A DNA stretch of 64,000 bases from Limimaricola soesokkakensis (GCF_900172345.1 NZ_FWFY01000009.1:62001-126000), one strand, 5' to 3'. Counted from the first letter of the stretch, positions 7,567 through 16,547 are shown. A program made the numbers and translations. Notes: generated by a model not told the origin, from the letters alone.

Positions 7567-8783
7567 GAGGCAGAGCGCAGCGCCCGGCCCTCGGGATCGC
7601 GCTCGACGCGCGCGCCGAGGTCGCGGGTCCAGGCCGAGACGGCGGGCACGCGCGAGCGGTCGATCCGATGCGCGTATTTCTTCGCCACCTCGACCACTTC
7701 GTCCAGAAGCCCCTCCTGCAGGGTGATCGGCTCGAGGCCGAGCTTCAGGAACTGATCGTTGCGCACCACGAGTTCGTTCTCCTCGGCCTCCTTGCGCGGG
7801 TTCGGCAGGTAGGCGACGCGTGCGCCGGTCTTCTTGGCCACCATCTCGGCCAGGTCACGCACACGATGCGTCTCGGTCATCTGGTTGAAGATGCGCACCC
7901 GTTCGCCCGATTTCGGTGCGTCGCCCAGCGCCAGCTCGATGCAGCGCACCGAATCCTGAATATGGATGAAGGCGCGCGTCTGGCCGCCGGTACCATGTAC
8001 AGTGAGCGGGTGGCCGATCGCGGCCTGGATCAGGAACCGGTTGAGCACCGTGCCGTAATCGCCGTCGTAATCGAAGCGGTTGATCAGCTGCTCGTGCCGC
8101 CGGGTCTGGTCGGTATGGGTGCCCCAGACGATGCCCTGATGCAGGTCGGTGATCCGCAAGCCGTCGTTCTGGGCGTAGAACTGGAACAGGATCTGATCGA
8201 GGCTCTTGGTCATATGATAGACCGAGCCGGGCTTAGTCGGGTAGAGGATCTCCTGTTTCGCCTTGTCCCCTGCGAGCGTCTCGACCTCGACATCGAGATA
8301 GCCCTCGGGGATCGCCGCGCCGACGCTCGAATAGCCGTAGACGCCCATGGTGCCGAGATGCACCAGATGCGCGTCGATGCCGGTCTCGACCAGCGCCGCC
8401 AGCAAATTGTGCGTCGCGTTGGTGTTGTTGTTGACCGTGTAGACCTTATGGCGGTCGGATTTCATCGAATAGGGCGCGGCGCGCTGCTCGGCGAAATGGA
8501 TCACCGCGTCGGGCTTTTCCTCGGCCAGCCAGGATTTCAGCCGCTCGTATTCCTTGGCCAGATCGATCAGGTGAAAGCGCAGGCGCCGCCCCGTCAGCTC
8601 GTGCCAGATGCGGCAGCGCTCCTGAATCGAATCCATCGGCGTCAGCGACTGCACGCCAAGCTCGGTGTCGATCCAGCGACGGCTGAGATTGTCGACGATG
8701 TGGATCTCATGGCCCTGCTCGGACAGGTGCAGGCAGGTCGGCCAGCCGACGAAACCGTCGCCGCCGAGGATCGCGATCTTCAT
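7563..8783 (-). CDS. sqdB: UDP-sulfoquinovose synthase
   Basis: SqdB joins sulfite to UDP-glucose to form UDP-sulfoquinovose, the head-group donor for sulfolipid. The 406-residue extended SDR shows the features that set SQD1/SqdB apart from other epimerases: GGDGFVGWPTCLHL, RRWIDTELGVQSLTPM, HFAEQRAAPYSM, LGTMGVYG, a YHMTK catalytic YxxxK, DLHQGIVWGT and GHPLTVHGTGGQTR. It is the first gene of a coupled sqdB-sqdD-sqdC operon. The start ATG at 8783 lies at the exact family N terminus. Sulfolipid typically replaces phospholipid under phosphate limitation; no Pho box was identified upstream. Confidence 0.93.
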   Translation of the reverse strand: MKIAILGGDGFVGWPTCLHLSEQGHEIHIVDNLSRRWIDTELGVQSLTPMDSIQERCRIWHELTGRRLRFHLIDLAKEYERLKSWLAEEKPDAVIHFAEQRAAPYSMKSDRHKVYTVNNNTNATHNLLAALVETGIDAHLVHLGTMGVYGYSSVGAAIPEGYLDVEVETLAGDKAKQEILYPTKPGSVYHMTKSLDQILFQFYAQNDGLRITDLHQGIVWGTHTDQTRRHEQLINRFDYDGDYGTVLNRFLIQAAIGHPLTVHGTGGQTRAFIHIQDSVRCIELALGDAPKSGERVRIFNQMTETHRVRDLAEMVAKKTGARVAYLPNPRKEAEENELVVRNDQFLKLGLEPITLQEGLLDEVVEVAKKYAHRIDRSRVPAVSAWTRDLGARVERDPEGRALRSAS

Positions 8784-8869
8784 GTGGTGCCCCCTTAGTT
8801 CATGACCGGAACCTAGCGGGTCCCGGTGACAAGGCGACGACGCCCTGCCCTATCGGGGCGGCATGATGC

Positions 8870-8896
8870 ACGGGCAACGGCAAAACGCCAGCCCGT
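8870..8896 (-). terminator. Candidate hairpin terminator after livM
   Basis: ACGGGC (8870-8875) pairs with GCCCGT (8891-8896), with an inner GGC/GCC pair, 17 bases beyond the livM stop on the minus strand. There is no T-run, so termination may need Rho or the hairpin may simply protect the mRNA end. The rest of the 129-base gap would hold the sqdB promoter; no clear hexamers were found. Confidence 0.35.
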
Positions 8897-8912
8897 CCCG
8901 GCGATGCTCCGC

Positions 8913-9971
8913 CTATCGCGCGGCCCGCGCCCTGAGACGCCCGACGATGCCGGTCGGGAAGAAATAGACCGAGAGGATGAACAGCACCCCGAGCCACAAC
9001 AGCCAGCGATCCGGGTCAAGGAGCCGCGACAGGATCGGCAGCGCCTCGGTCGCACCGGCGGCCAGCGCCATGAGGTTCTGCAGGTAAGATTGCGCCAGCA
9101 CCATCAGCGTCGCCCCGAGCGCCGCGCCCCAGATCGTGCCCATGCCACCGATCACCACCATCAAGAGGATGTCGAGCATGATCTCGAAGCTCAGCGTCGT
9201 GCCAGGGCCGACATAGCGTAGCCAGATCGCCCAGAGGCTGCCCGCCAGCGCCGCGAAGCCCGCCGAGAGGCAGGTCGCGGTGACGCGGTAGCGCACCACG
9301 CGGTAGCCGATCGCCTCGGCGCGAAAATCGTTCTCGCGGATCGCCTGCAGCACCCGACCGAAGGGGGAGTTGACGATCCTCAGCATCAGCAGGAACAGCA
9401 CCAGCGAGATCGCGAAGACGACGTAGTAGTTCAGGATCTTGCCGGTGATGGTGACGCCCGCGATCTCCCGATCGAGCCGCATCGCGGGACCGAGCGCGCG
9501 GGGGATCTGGTAGACCAGCCCGTCCTCGCCCCCGGTGACCGCGCTGAGTTGGCTCGCCAGCACGGTGACCGCCGAGGCCACGGCCAAGGTGATCATCGCG
9601 AAAAAGATCGCCCGCACGCGCAGCGAGAACAGCCCGATCACGAGGGCCAGCGCCACCGCCGCGGCAAGCCCTGCCAGCGTGCCCACGCCCAGCGCTGTGA
9701 AACCGCGCCCCATATGGGTCGAGGCCAGCGCCACGCCGTAGGCGCCGAGCCCGAAGAACATTGTGTGCGCGAAGCTGACGATGCCGGTATAGCCCAAGAG
9801 CAGATCGTAGCTCGCCGCGAGCACGACGAAGATGCAGATCCGCGCTGCCGTCTCCAGTGCGCGGACGCCCGGAAACAGGAACGGCGCGAAGGCCAGCGCC
9901 AGCCCGATCACGATCAGGATCAGCGCGAGGATGGTGGAACGGGGCCCGTCGCCCGAGAACAGTCGGATCAT
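8913..9971 (-). CDS. livM: Branched-chain amino-acid ABC transporter permease LivM
   Basis: A 352-residue inner-membrane permease with about ten membrane helices, one half of the channel of a HAAT-type importer. It carries the LivM hallmarks YDLLLGYTGIVSFAHTMFFG in the first third and MVVIGGMGTIWGAALGA near the C terminus, the loop that contacts the ATPase. The ATG lies in an ATGA overlap with livH; the frame remains open upstream but only as an extension into livH. It is the last gene of the five-gene minus-strand operon. Confidence 0.92.
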   Translation of the reverse strand: MIRLFSGDGPRSTILALILIVIGLALAFAPFLFPGVRALETAARICIFVVLAASYDLLLGYTGIVSFAHTMFFGLGAYGVALASTHMGRGFTALGVGTLAGLAAAVALALVIGLFSLRVRAIFFAMITLAVASAVTVLASQLSAVTGGEDGLVYQIPRALGPAMRLDREIAGVTITGKILNYYVVFAISLVLFLLMLRIVNSPFGRVLQAIRENDFRAEAIGYRVVRYRVTATCLSAGFAALAGSLWAIWLRYVGPGTTLSFEIMLDILLMVVIGGMGTIWGAALGATLMVLAQSYLQNLMALAAGATEALPILSRLLDPDRWLLWLGVLFILSVYFFPTGIVGRLRARAAR

Positions 9972-11011
9972 TTCGCCCTCACCACCGGCAGCATGCCTTC
10001 GGGCCGCCACATCAGGATCGCCGTCATCAGGCCGATATTCGACACCAGCGCCAGCTTGGGTGCGAGGAAGGCGACGTAGTTCTGCAACAGCCCGACCAAC
10101 AGCGCGCCGATGAAGGCGCCCTCGACCGAGCCCAGACCTCCGATGATCACCACGACGAAGACGAGGATCATCATCTCCTCGCCCATGCCGGCGGTGATTA
10201 CCTCTTGGTACAGCCCCCACATCACCCCGCCCAAGCCAGCCAGCGCCGAGCCCGCGACGAAGGTGCCCACGAAGACCAACCGCAGCCGGTAGCCCAGCGC
10301 CTCGACCATCTCGCCATTCTGCACGCCGGCGCGCACGATTAGGCCGATCTTGGTGCGCCGCAGCACCATTCGCATCGCGACGAACAGCACCAGCCCCACG
10401 ACGACCGCAAGCAGCCGGTAGGTCTCGACCGCGGCCCCCGCGAAGAGCGTCACGCCCTTGAGCATCTCGGGGCGCGTCAGGAATATCTCGTCAGGCCCCC
10501 AGACCACGTGGATCATCTGCTCGATCACGATCAGCCCGCCGACGGTGACGAGGATCTGCCGCAGATGCGCTCCGTAGACGGGGCGCACCAGCACCCGCTC
10601 GAACCCCCAGCCCAGCGCGCCGGTCACGGCCATCGCGGCGATCACGGCCGCCAGCACCGCGCCGATGTTGAGCGCAAGGGAGGCGGCGCCGGTCCAGTCG
10701 CCCAAGCCCGCCAGCACCGAGATGCCGACGAAGGCGCCGACCGAGATGAAGGCCCCATGGCCGAAATTGATCACATCCATCAGCCCGAAGACCAGGGTCA
10801 GCCCGGAGGCCATGACGAAGATCATCATGCCCATGGCCAGCCCCGAGACGGTCAGCGTCAGCCATGTCGGCCATGTGCCGATCAGCGCCAGCCCGACCAG
10901 CGCCAGCACCGGCAGCAGCAGGAACGGCGCCGATTTCGCCAGCTTGTCGCGGGCCGACAGCGCCGCGAATGTGGGTCGATGCGCCGGAGCGCCCTCGCTC
11001 TGCACGCTCAT
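9968..11011 (-). CDS. livH: Branched-chain amino-acid ABC transporter permease LivH
   Basis: A 347-residue inner-membrane permease that pairs with LivM. It has a longer cytoplasmic N terminus, then membrane helices with the LivH motifs SGLTLVFGLMDVINFGHGAF and VVIIGGLGSVEGAFIGALLV. The start at 11011 is the ATG in the ATGA overlap with livF and begins MSVQSEGAPAHRP; the open frame further upstream is a shadow of livF. Both ends overlap neighbours by four bases, so synthesis of all components is coupled. Confidence 0.92.
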   Translation of the reverse strand: MSVQSEGAPAHRPTFAALSARDKLAKSAPFLLLPVLALVGLALIGTWPTWLTLTVSGLAMGMMIFVMASGLTLVFGLMDVINFGHGAFISVGAFVGISVLAGLGDWTGAASLALNIGAVLAAVIAAMAVTGALGWGFERVLVRPVYGAHLRQILVTVGGLIVIEQMIHVVWGPDEIFLTRPEMLKGVTLFAGAAVETYRLLAVVVGLVLFVAMRMVLRRTKIGLIVRAGVQNGEMVEALGYRLRLVFVGTFVAGSALAGLGGVMWGLYQEVITAGMGEEMMILVFVVVIIGGLGSVEGAFIGALLVGLLQNYVAFLAPKLALVSNIGLMTAILMWRPEGMLPVVRAK

Positions 11012-11730
11012 ACGCCCTCCACGCTCAGCCCGAGAAGCCTCGATTGCAGCTTGGCATCCGTGGCCAGCTCGGCCATCGCGCCGGTCCAGACGATGCGGCC
11101 GCCCTCCATCACCGCGGCACGGTCGCCCAAGGCCCGCGCCACCGCGAAGTTCTGTTCGACCAGCAGGATCGACGCGCCCTCGCGTTTCAATTCGCGCAGC
11201 GCCGCGGCCATGGTCGAGACGATTGCCGGGGCCAGCCCCTTGGTCGGTTCGTCGATCAGGTAAAGCCGGCGCTCCTCGGCCATGGCGCGGGCGATCGACA
11301 GCATCTGCTTTTGCCCGCCCGACAGCGTGCCCGCCGGTGCGCGCCAGAACGTGGCAAGCGGCGGGAAGGCCGCGAAGATCCGGTCGCGGCGCTTGGGCGA
11401 AAGCGGACCGGACGCGGCGGCCAGCGTCATGTTCTCTTCGACCGTCAGGTCCGAGAAGATTCCCATGTCCTCCGGCACGAAGCCGAGGCCCATCCGGGCG
11501 ATGGCGGGCGTGGGCATCCTCGTGATGTCCTGCCCGTCGAACAGGATCCGCCCCGATTTCGCGCGCCAATGACCGATCACGCTGCGCAGCGTCGTGGTCT
11601 TGCCGACGCCATTGCGACCCAGAAGCATCGTCACCTGTCCGCGCGGCATCTCAAGATCGACGCCCGACAGGATGTGGTAGCGGCCGATATCGGTCTCGAT
11701 CCCTTCGAGCTTCAGGATCGGCTCAGACAT
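11008..11730 (-). CDS. livF: Branched-chain amino-acid ABC transporter ATPase LivF
   Basis: A 240-residue cytoplasmic ABC ATPase. It shows Walker A LLGRNGVGKTT, the Q-loop region followed by GLGFVPEDMGIFSDLTVEEN (typical of LivF, with the P-E-x-R/M-x-I-F pattern), the signature LSGGQKQ, Walker B LYLIDEPTKGLAP and the switch region LLVEQNF. It partners LivG on the permease pair. Its start overlaps the end of livG by eight bases. Confidence 0.94.
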   Translation of the reverse strand: MSEPILKLEGIETDIGRYHILSGVDLEMPRGQVTMLLGRNGVGKTTTLRSVIGHWRAKSGRILFDGQDITRMPTPAIARMGLGFVPEDMGIFSDLTVEENMTLAAASGPLSPKRRDRIFAAFPPLATFWRAPAGTLSGGQKQMLSIARAMAEERRLYLIDEPTKGLAPAIVSTMAAALRELKREGASILLVEQNFAVARALGDRAAVMEGGRIVWTGAMAELATDAKLQSRLLGLSVEGV

Positions 11731-12487
11731 CCTCCAGCTCCCGTCCCATATAGGCTTCCTGCACCACCGCCGAGGCCATCACCGCCTCTGGGGGGCCGTC
11801 GGCGGCGAGCGCGCCGTTGTGCAGCACGATGATCCGGTCCGCGAGGCTGCGGATCACGTCCATCTTGTGCTCGACCAGCAGGATGGTGCGGTCGGTCCGC
11901 GCCTTGAGTCCGGCGATCAGGTCGAGCACCACCGGCGCCTCGTCGAGCGACATGCCGGCGGTGGGCTCGTCGAACATGTAGACCAGTGGGTCGAGCGCGA
12001 TCAGCAGCGCCACCTCCAGCTTGCGCTGGTTACCGTGGCTCAACTCCGAGACCGGCTGTTCCGCCAGCGCCTCCAGTCGCAGGCGCGCCAGGAGTTCCTC
12101 GGCCTCGCGCGTCACCTCGCGGTCCGAGCCCGCCAGCCGCAACAGCGAGAATCCGCGCCCGCGCCGCGCCTGCACCACCAGCCGCAGGTTCTCCAGCACG
12201 GAGAGGCCGGGAAACAGGTTAGTCAGCTGGAACGCGCGACCGAGCCCGAGACGACAGCGCTCCGACACGTTCAACAGGGTGATGTCACGTCCAGCCAGCC
12301 GTACCCGGCCGGCACTGGCGGCGATCTGACCAGAGATCAGGTTGAAATAGGTGGTCTTGCCGGCGCCGTTCGGCCCGACGATGGCGGTGAGCTCGCCCGC
12401 CCGAAAGCCGCAACTCACCGCATCCACGGCGACATGGCCGCCGAAACGCACGGTCAGATCCTCGGTTTCCAGAAGCATCGCGGTCAT
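11723..12487 (-). CDS. livG: Branched-chain amino-acid ABC transporter ATPase LivG
   Basis: A 254-residue cytoplasmic ABC ATPase. Walker A is IVGPNGAGKTTYFNLISG; the LivG-type region GLGRAFQLTNLFPGLSVLEN follows. The signature appears as ELSHGNQRKLE rather than LSGGQ, which is normal for LivG. Walker B is VYMFDEPTAGM and the switch histidine is in LLVEHKMDV. It lies 48 bases after the binding-protein gene, with a GC-rich hairpin in the gap. Confidence 0.94.
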   Translation of the reverse strand: MTAMLLETEDLTVRFGGHVAVDAVSCGFRAGELTAIVGPNGAGKTTYFNLISGQIAASAGRVRLAGRDITLLNVSERCRLGLGRAFQLTNLFPGLSVLENLRLVVQARRGRGFSLLRLAGSDREVTREAEELLARLRLEALAEQPVSELSHGNQRKLEVALLIALDPLVYMFDEPTAGMSLDEAPVVLDLIAGLKARTDRTILLVEHKMDVIRSLADRIIVLHNGALAADGPPEAVMASAVVQEAYMGRELEDV

Positions 12488-12507
12488 AGTCTCGCCTTCG
12501 GATGGGA

Positions 12508-12527
12508 GCCGGGCCCCAAGGCCCGGC
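12508..12527 (-). other. Intercistronic hairpin between binding-protein gene and livG
   Basis: GCCGGGCC and GGCCCGGC form a perfect 8-base stem with a CCAA loop in the 48-base gap. There is no T-run. Such hairpins after binding-protein genes commonly stabilise the 3' end of the first cistron and let it be made in excess over the membrane parts; that role is inferred. Confidence 0.6.
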
Positions 12528-12535
12528 CCGATACC

Positions 12536-13705
12536 TCAGTTGCGGATCGGGATTTCCATGTCCTCGATGCCAAGCTCGCGCACGAGCACCGGGACGCCGT
12601 AATCCTTTCCGTCCTGCACCTCGGTGCGGAAGTGATACATGGATTGCAGCGCCTGATGATCCTCGGGGCGGAAGCGCATCATGCCCTTGGGCGTCTCCCA
12701 CTCCATGCCTTCCATCGTGGCGATCAGGTCCTCGGTCTCGGTCGAGCCTGCCTTCTCGATCGCCTCGACGATGGCGATGCCCGCGGCCATGCCGCCCGCT
12801 GTGAAGAAGTCGGGCGGCGTATCGAAGCGGGCCATGTGCTCCTCCACCAGCCAGTCATTCACCGGGTTGTCGGGGATCTCGTAGTAGTAATAGGTCGCGC
12901 CCTCGAGACCGGGCAGCTCCTTGTAGGCGGTGAGCGCCGCGAGGATGTTGCCGCCGGTGGCAATCTCGATGCCGTGGCGCGACGGATCCATGGCGTTGAT
13001 CTTGCCCATCGGGTTGCCGCCGCCGGCCCAGATGATGAACAGCTTCTTTTCGCCTTCGACCCCCTCCATCGCCGCGAAGATACGCTCTGCGGCAGCAGTG
13101 AAGTCGGTGGTGTCGGTGGGCACGTATTCCTCGTGCGCTATGCTGGCGCCGGTATCCTCCAGCGCCTCGCGGAACGCCGCCACGCCGTCGCGACCAAAGG
13201 CGTAATCCTGCGCCAGCGTCGCGATGGTGACGCCCTCGCCGCCCAGCGCCACGGCGTTCGAAATCGCGTCTTGGCTGGAGTTGCGCCCCGTGCGGAACAC
13301 GTAGCGGTTCCAGTCCGAGCCGGTGATCGAATCCGCCACCGCCGGCTCGACGATCAGGATCTTCTCGTATTCGGCGGCTACCGGCAGCATGGCGAGCGCG
13401 ACGCCGGAACTGACCGGCCCGACGGCGATGTCGGCACCGTCATCGCCATAGGCCTCGGCGAGGACGGCGCGACCGATATCGGGCTTGGACTGGGTGTCCT
13501 TCTCGATCACGACGATCTTCTCGCCGTTCACCTCCATGCTGCCCTCGGTCGCGTATTCGAGACCGAGCATCAGCCCCTCATGCGATTGCGCGGCATAGGC
13601 CTCGAGCGGACCCGTCTTGCCGTAGACATGCGCGATGGTGATGTCGGCGGATGCAGGCATGGCGCAGCCCAACAGGACGGCCGCGGCCGTGAGCACTCGT
13701 GTCAT
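12536..13705 (-). CDS. livK: Branched-chain amino-acid ABC transporter substrate-binding protein
   Basis: A 389-residue periplasmic type I binding protein. The first 20 residues form a signal peptide (MTRVLTAAAVLLGCAMPASA, cut before DITIAH). The mature part follows the LivK/AmiC fold with GPLEAYAAQSHEGLMLGLEYA near the start and ADIAVGPVSSGVALAMLPVA, the sugar/amino-acid-site loop. The ATG at 13705 sits behind a strong GGAGGAG ribosome-binding site. It heads the livK-G-F-H-M operon. Members of this family also bind amides, urea or other amino acids, so the ligand is not certain; the nearby leucine-degradation operon supports branched-chain substrates. Confidence 0.85.
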   Translation of the reverse strand: MTRVLTAAAVLLGCAMPASADITIAHVYGKTGPLEAYAAQSHEGLMLGLEYATEGSMEVNGEKIVVIEKDTQSKPDIGRAVLAEAYGDDGADIAVGPVSSGVALAMLPVAAEYEKILIVEPAVADSITGSDWNRYVFRTGRNSSQDAISNAVALGGEGVTIATLAQDYAFGRDGVAAFREALEDTGASIAHEEYVPTDTTDFTAAAERIFAAMEGVEGEKKLFIIWAGGGNPMGKINAMDPSRHGIEIATGGNILAALTAYKELPGLEGATYYYYEIPDNPVNDWLVEEHMARFDTPPDFFTAGGMAAGIAIVEAIEKAGSTETEDLIATMEGMEWETPKGMMRFRPEDHQALQSMYHFRTEVQDGKDYGVPVLVRELGIEDMEIPIRN

Positions 13706-13773
13706 CCCGGGTCTCCTCCCCCTTCGGAACGGGGCCCTCCTCAAGGCCCGTCATGTAGGGGGAGGTTAGGCGC

Positions 13774-13806
13774 GGCCGTCGTCACCGGTCAAGCGAGACG
13801 ACGGCC
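13774..13806. other. 10-bp perfect inverted repeat upstream of liv operon
   Basis: GGCCGTCGTC (13774-13783) and GACGACGGCC (13797-13806) are perfect complements around a 13-base loop. It lies 24 bases after the stop of the preceding minus-strand gene and about 70 bases upstream of livK, so it could end the first transcript or act as an operator in the liv promoter. A TTGACC hexamer on the minus strand lies in the loop. Neither role is proven. Confidence 0.5.
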
Positions 13807-13829
13807 AAGCCACTGCATTGCCCGGAATT

Positions 13830-14651
13830 TCACCTCTTGCGTGCGGACTTTCGCGCCGATGTCAGCGCCCCGACCAGTGCCGTTGCGCCAAGCCCGATCG
13901 TCGCGGCGGCTGCGGCCGTGCGCCAATGCGGCGGCAGCGGGCGGTAGAGATCGGCGATGCGCGCCAGCGCCGCGACCGGCGGCGCGGCCTTCCACAGATC
14001 GGCCTCGGCGCGCTTGCCCGAACGCTGCGTGACCTCGCGCATCACGCCGATCCCGGCGGCCATCGGCTTGAGCCTCGCCGTGCTTTCGCGCTTGCGGGGC
14101 GTCCGCCCCTTGGACACGGCCTCGAGCGCCTCGCCCAGAGACTCGTCGTCACCGGCCCAGAGGCCACGATAGACGATGGTCCCTTCGCGGTCGGTGAGCC
14201 AGACGGCGTTCGGCTTCTCGTCGAGTTGCTTGTGCAAGGTGCCCTGCGTGTCGTCCACCGCCAGGGCCCAGGGCAGGCTGTCGCGCTCCTTCAGGATGCG
14301 GGCGTTGCGGATCTTGGTGTCCATGTCGTGCGGCTGATCGAAACGCTCGCCCGGATGCGCTTCGCGCACGTGCAGCATCACGAAGACGATCTGGCCGCCA
14401 TAGCGGCGATGCAGACGCTTCAGCGCCGGGTTCGACGCCGCCGTCATCGGGCAGGTGTAGGAACCGGTCACCAGCAGCATCGGCTTGTTACCGGTGATCG
14501 CGTGGCTGCGGATGCGGCCGCCGGTGGCGGCAGGCAGGTCGAAGACCGGCAGCCGGTCGCCCGGCCCCGGCGTACCGGGCCGGAAGGCTATGTCCTTGTT
14601 CAAGGTGCTGGCCTGGACGTGGTCGTAGACGTAATCGCTGGTCGAGGTCAT
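13830..14651 (-). CDS. Iodothyronine-deiodinase-like thioredoxin-fold protein, membrane-anchored
   Basis: A 273-residue protein with a thioredoxin-like domain close to the iodothyronine deiodinase (T4_deiodinase) group. GSYTCPMTAAS places Cys67 where deiodinases have selenocysteine or cysteine, and LHVREAHPGERF (Glu97, His99) matches the conserved REAHP loop. A second half contains LDEKPNAVWLTDREGTIVYRGLWA. The C terminus has a single hydrophobic helix (about residues 238-258) followed by a basic RKSARKR tail, suggesting a C-terminal membrane anchor. The start at 14651 has a GGGGAGACG ribosome-binding site; an in-frame ATG at 14678 is possible. Substrate is unknown; a thiol peroxidase or reductase role is a guess from fold. 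Confidence 0.7.
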   Translation of the reverse strand: MTSTSDYVYDHVQASTLNKDIAFRPGTPGPGDRLPVFDLPAATGGRIRSHAITGNKPMLLVTGSYTCPMTAASNPALKRLHRRYGGQIVFVMLHVREAHPGERFDQPHDMDTKIRNARILKERDSLPWALAVDDTQGTLHKQLDEKPNAVWLTDREGTIVYRGLWAGDDESLGEALEAVSKGRTPRKRESTARLKPMAAGIGVMREVTQRSGKRAEADLWKAAPPVAALARIADLYRPLPPHWRTAAAAATIGLGATALVGALTSARKSARKR

Positions 14652-14705
14652 GGGTCGTCTCCCCGTCTGGTGTGTCATTGGTCGCCGAGACAACCCGCGA
14701 AAGCC

Positions 14706-16499
14706 TCAGCTGTTCGATTTCTCCTGCGTCTCTCGTGTACGCGCCTTCAGCGCCCGATTGAGATCGATCACCGCGCCGATCATTCCGGCATGGGCGAAAG
14801 ACTGCGGAATGTTGCCCAGCATCTCCCCCGATCGCGGATCGGCCTCTTCCGACAGCAGGCCCAGATCGTTGCCCTGCGCGATCCCCGCCTCGATGATGGC
14901 ATGCGCCCGGTCCAGATCACCGCGCATCACCCAGTACTGCGCGACCCAGAAGCCCGCCGCGACGAAGACCCCCTCCTCGGTGCCGTCGGCGCATTCGAGG
15001 CGGCGATGATAGAGCAGCCCGTCGGGGCTCCAGTCACGCTCCAGCGCCTCGATGGTGGCGAGCATCTCGGGCGTGTCGGCGGCGCAGTAGTCCCAGACCG
15101 GGAACAGCGCGGCGGTCACGTCGACCTCGTCCGAGCCCGGATACACGGCATAGGCACCCACGGACGTCAGGCCGTTTCGCGCGACCCAGTCGCGGATCTC
15201 GCCGGCCGCCTTTCGCCAGCGCGCGGCCTCGGCTTCGCTGCCGTAATCGGCCGCCGATTCCAGCGCGCAGGCGGCGACCACCTTGCCCGAGACATAGGGC
15301 TTCGGCGGGGTTTCCTCCCAGATGCCGTGATCGGGCTCGTGCCAGTTCCGGCTCAGGAAATCGCAGATGTCCGCGACCACGTCCCAATGCGCGCGGCCTT
15401 GCGAGGACCCTTCGCGGTAGAGCAGCTTCGCGGCCAGAACCACGTTGGCATAGGCATCGAGTTGAAGCTGATCGGCGGCACCATTGCCGATCCGCACCGG
15501 CCGAGAGCCGCGCCAACCCTCGAACGGCAATTCGGTCTCGGGCGGCGCGGTCTCGCAGTCGAGATCGGTGAACACCGCCATCGGGTAGTTCTCGGAGGTG
15601 CCGCTGCAGCGACAGATGAACTTCAGATACTGTTCGCCCTCGCTGTCCTTGCGGCACAGTCGCAAGAGTGCCGAGACGATCATGCCCGCGTCGCGCAGCC
15701 AGACATAGCGGTAGTCCCAGTTACGGCCGCCCCCGGCGATCTCCGGTAGCGAGGTGGTGACCGCGGCGGTGGTGGCACCGCTTTCCTCGTGGGTGCACAG
15801 CCGGATCGCGCGCAGCGACCGCTGAAGGTCGTCGGCGAATACGCCCTCGTAGTTCACCGCTTCGTCCAATCCCTCCCAATGGCCGAGCGTATGGCCGCGC
15901 CAGTTATCGAGCGTGGCGCGGTTGGGCCTCGAAATCGGCGCGTCCGAGAGGATCATCCACCCGGCCTCGCCCTTCGGCAGGTCCATCACCACCGTGCCAT
16001 CCGAGATGCGCAGCGGGTGCGAGCCGTACAGCCGCATGCCCTCGATAATGGCGCAGTCGCCTTCAACGGACAGCGTCGCGGTCCGACGCGCGTAGTCCGG
16101 GCGCGGATCGAGCGTGACCCTGACCGGCGCAGGGGCCGTGCCGAACTCGCGCACCAGCACGCCGATCGGCGCCTGCGGCCCGGAGGTCATCCAGTCGAGC
16201 ACGACCAGATTGCCCTCGGGGCCTGTGAGATGTGTCTCCAGCATGCCGCTGCCGTCGAGATATCGGCGCGGCCCCGGTGCAGCGCCTTCCATGTCGATGC
16301 GCCATTCGCCGCCCTCGGGGTCGAGCAGCCCCGCGAAGAGGCTCGGCCCGTCGAAACGGCAGGGACAGTACCAAAGGATGCGGCCCATCCGGTCGAGCAC
16401 GGCGGCGGTGCGGCGGTCGCCGATCACGCCGAGATTGCGGATCGGCACCGTGTTGGAGGCCACGATCTCGGGCGACGACTGGCGGCGGGATCGGATCAT
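14706..16499 (-). CDS. Glycoside hydrolase family 15 protein (glucoamylase/trehalase type)
   Basis: A 597-residue cytoplasmic protein with the two-part GH15 layout: an N-terminal beta-sandwich (NLGVIGDRRTAAVLDRMGRILWYCPCRFDGPS is the usual opening of bacterial GH15 proteins) and a C-terminal alpha/alpha barrel. The catalytic signature region reads NWDYRYVWLRDAG, and HEPDHGIWEETPPKPYVSGKV follows with the second acidic region. No signal peptide is present. Related proteins are glucoamylases or trehalases. The start has a GGAGAG site eight bases upstream. It is divergent from egtB across a 154-base region with a palindrome. Confidence 0.85.
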   Translation of the reverse strand: MIRSRRQSSPEIVASNTVPIRNLGVIGDRRTAAVLDRMGRILWYCPCRFDGPSLFAGLLDPEGGEWRIDMEGAAPGPRRYLDGSGMLETHLTGPEGNLVVLDWMTSGPQAPIGVLVREFGTAPAPVRVTLDPRPDYARRTATLSVEGDCAIIEGMRLYGSHPLRISDGTVVMDLPKGEAGWMILSDAPISRPNRATLDNWRGHTLGHWEGLDEAVNYEGVFADDLQRSLRAIRLCTHEESGATTAAVTTSLPEIAGGGRNWDYRYVWLRDAGMIVSALLRLCRKDSEGEQYLKFICRCSGTSENYPMAVFTDLDCETAPPETELPFEGWRGSRPVRIGNGAADQLQLDAYANVVLAAKLLYREGSSQGRAHWDVVADICDFLSRNWHEPDHGIWEETPPKPYVSGKVVAACALESAADYGSEAEAARWRKAAGEIRDWVARNGLTSVGAYAVYPGSDEVDVTAALFPVWDYCAADTPEMLATIEALERDWSPDGLLYHRRLECADGTEEGVFVAAGFWVAQYWVMRGDLDRAHAIIEAGIAQGNDLGLLSEEADPRSGEMLGNIPQSFAHAGMIGAVIDLNRALKARTRETQEKSNS

Positions 16500-16529
16500 G
16501 CGGCTCTCCTTCAGCGGTCCAACCGGGGA

Positions 16530-16547
16530 CGGAACAGCACGGTTCCG
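16530..16547. promoter_or_regulatory. Palindrome in the GH15-egtB divergent promoter region
   Basis: CGGAAC and GTTCCG are perfect complements separated by six bases. It lies 31 bases upstream of the GH15 start and about 106 bases upstream of egtB, a good place for an operator acting on one or both genes. The regulator is not known. No clear -35/-10 pair was found in the remaining region. Confidence 0.5.

Noticed and set aside
11819-14032. A 737-codon open frame on the plus strand opposite the liv operon
   Set aside because: Composition is that of an antisense shadow in GC-rich DNA; it crosses several clear genes and shows no family motif.
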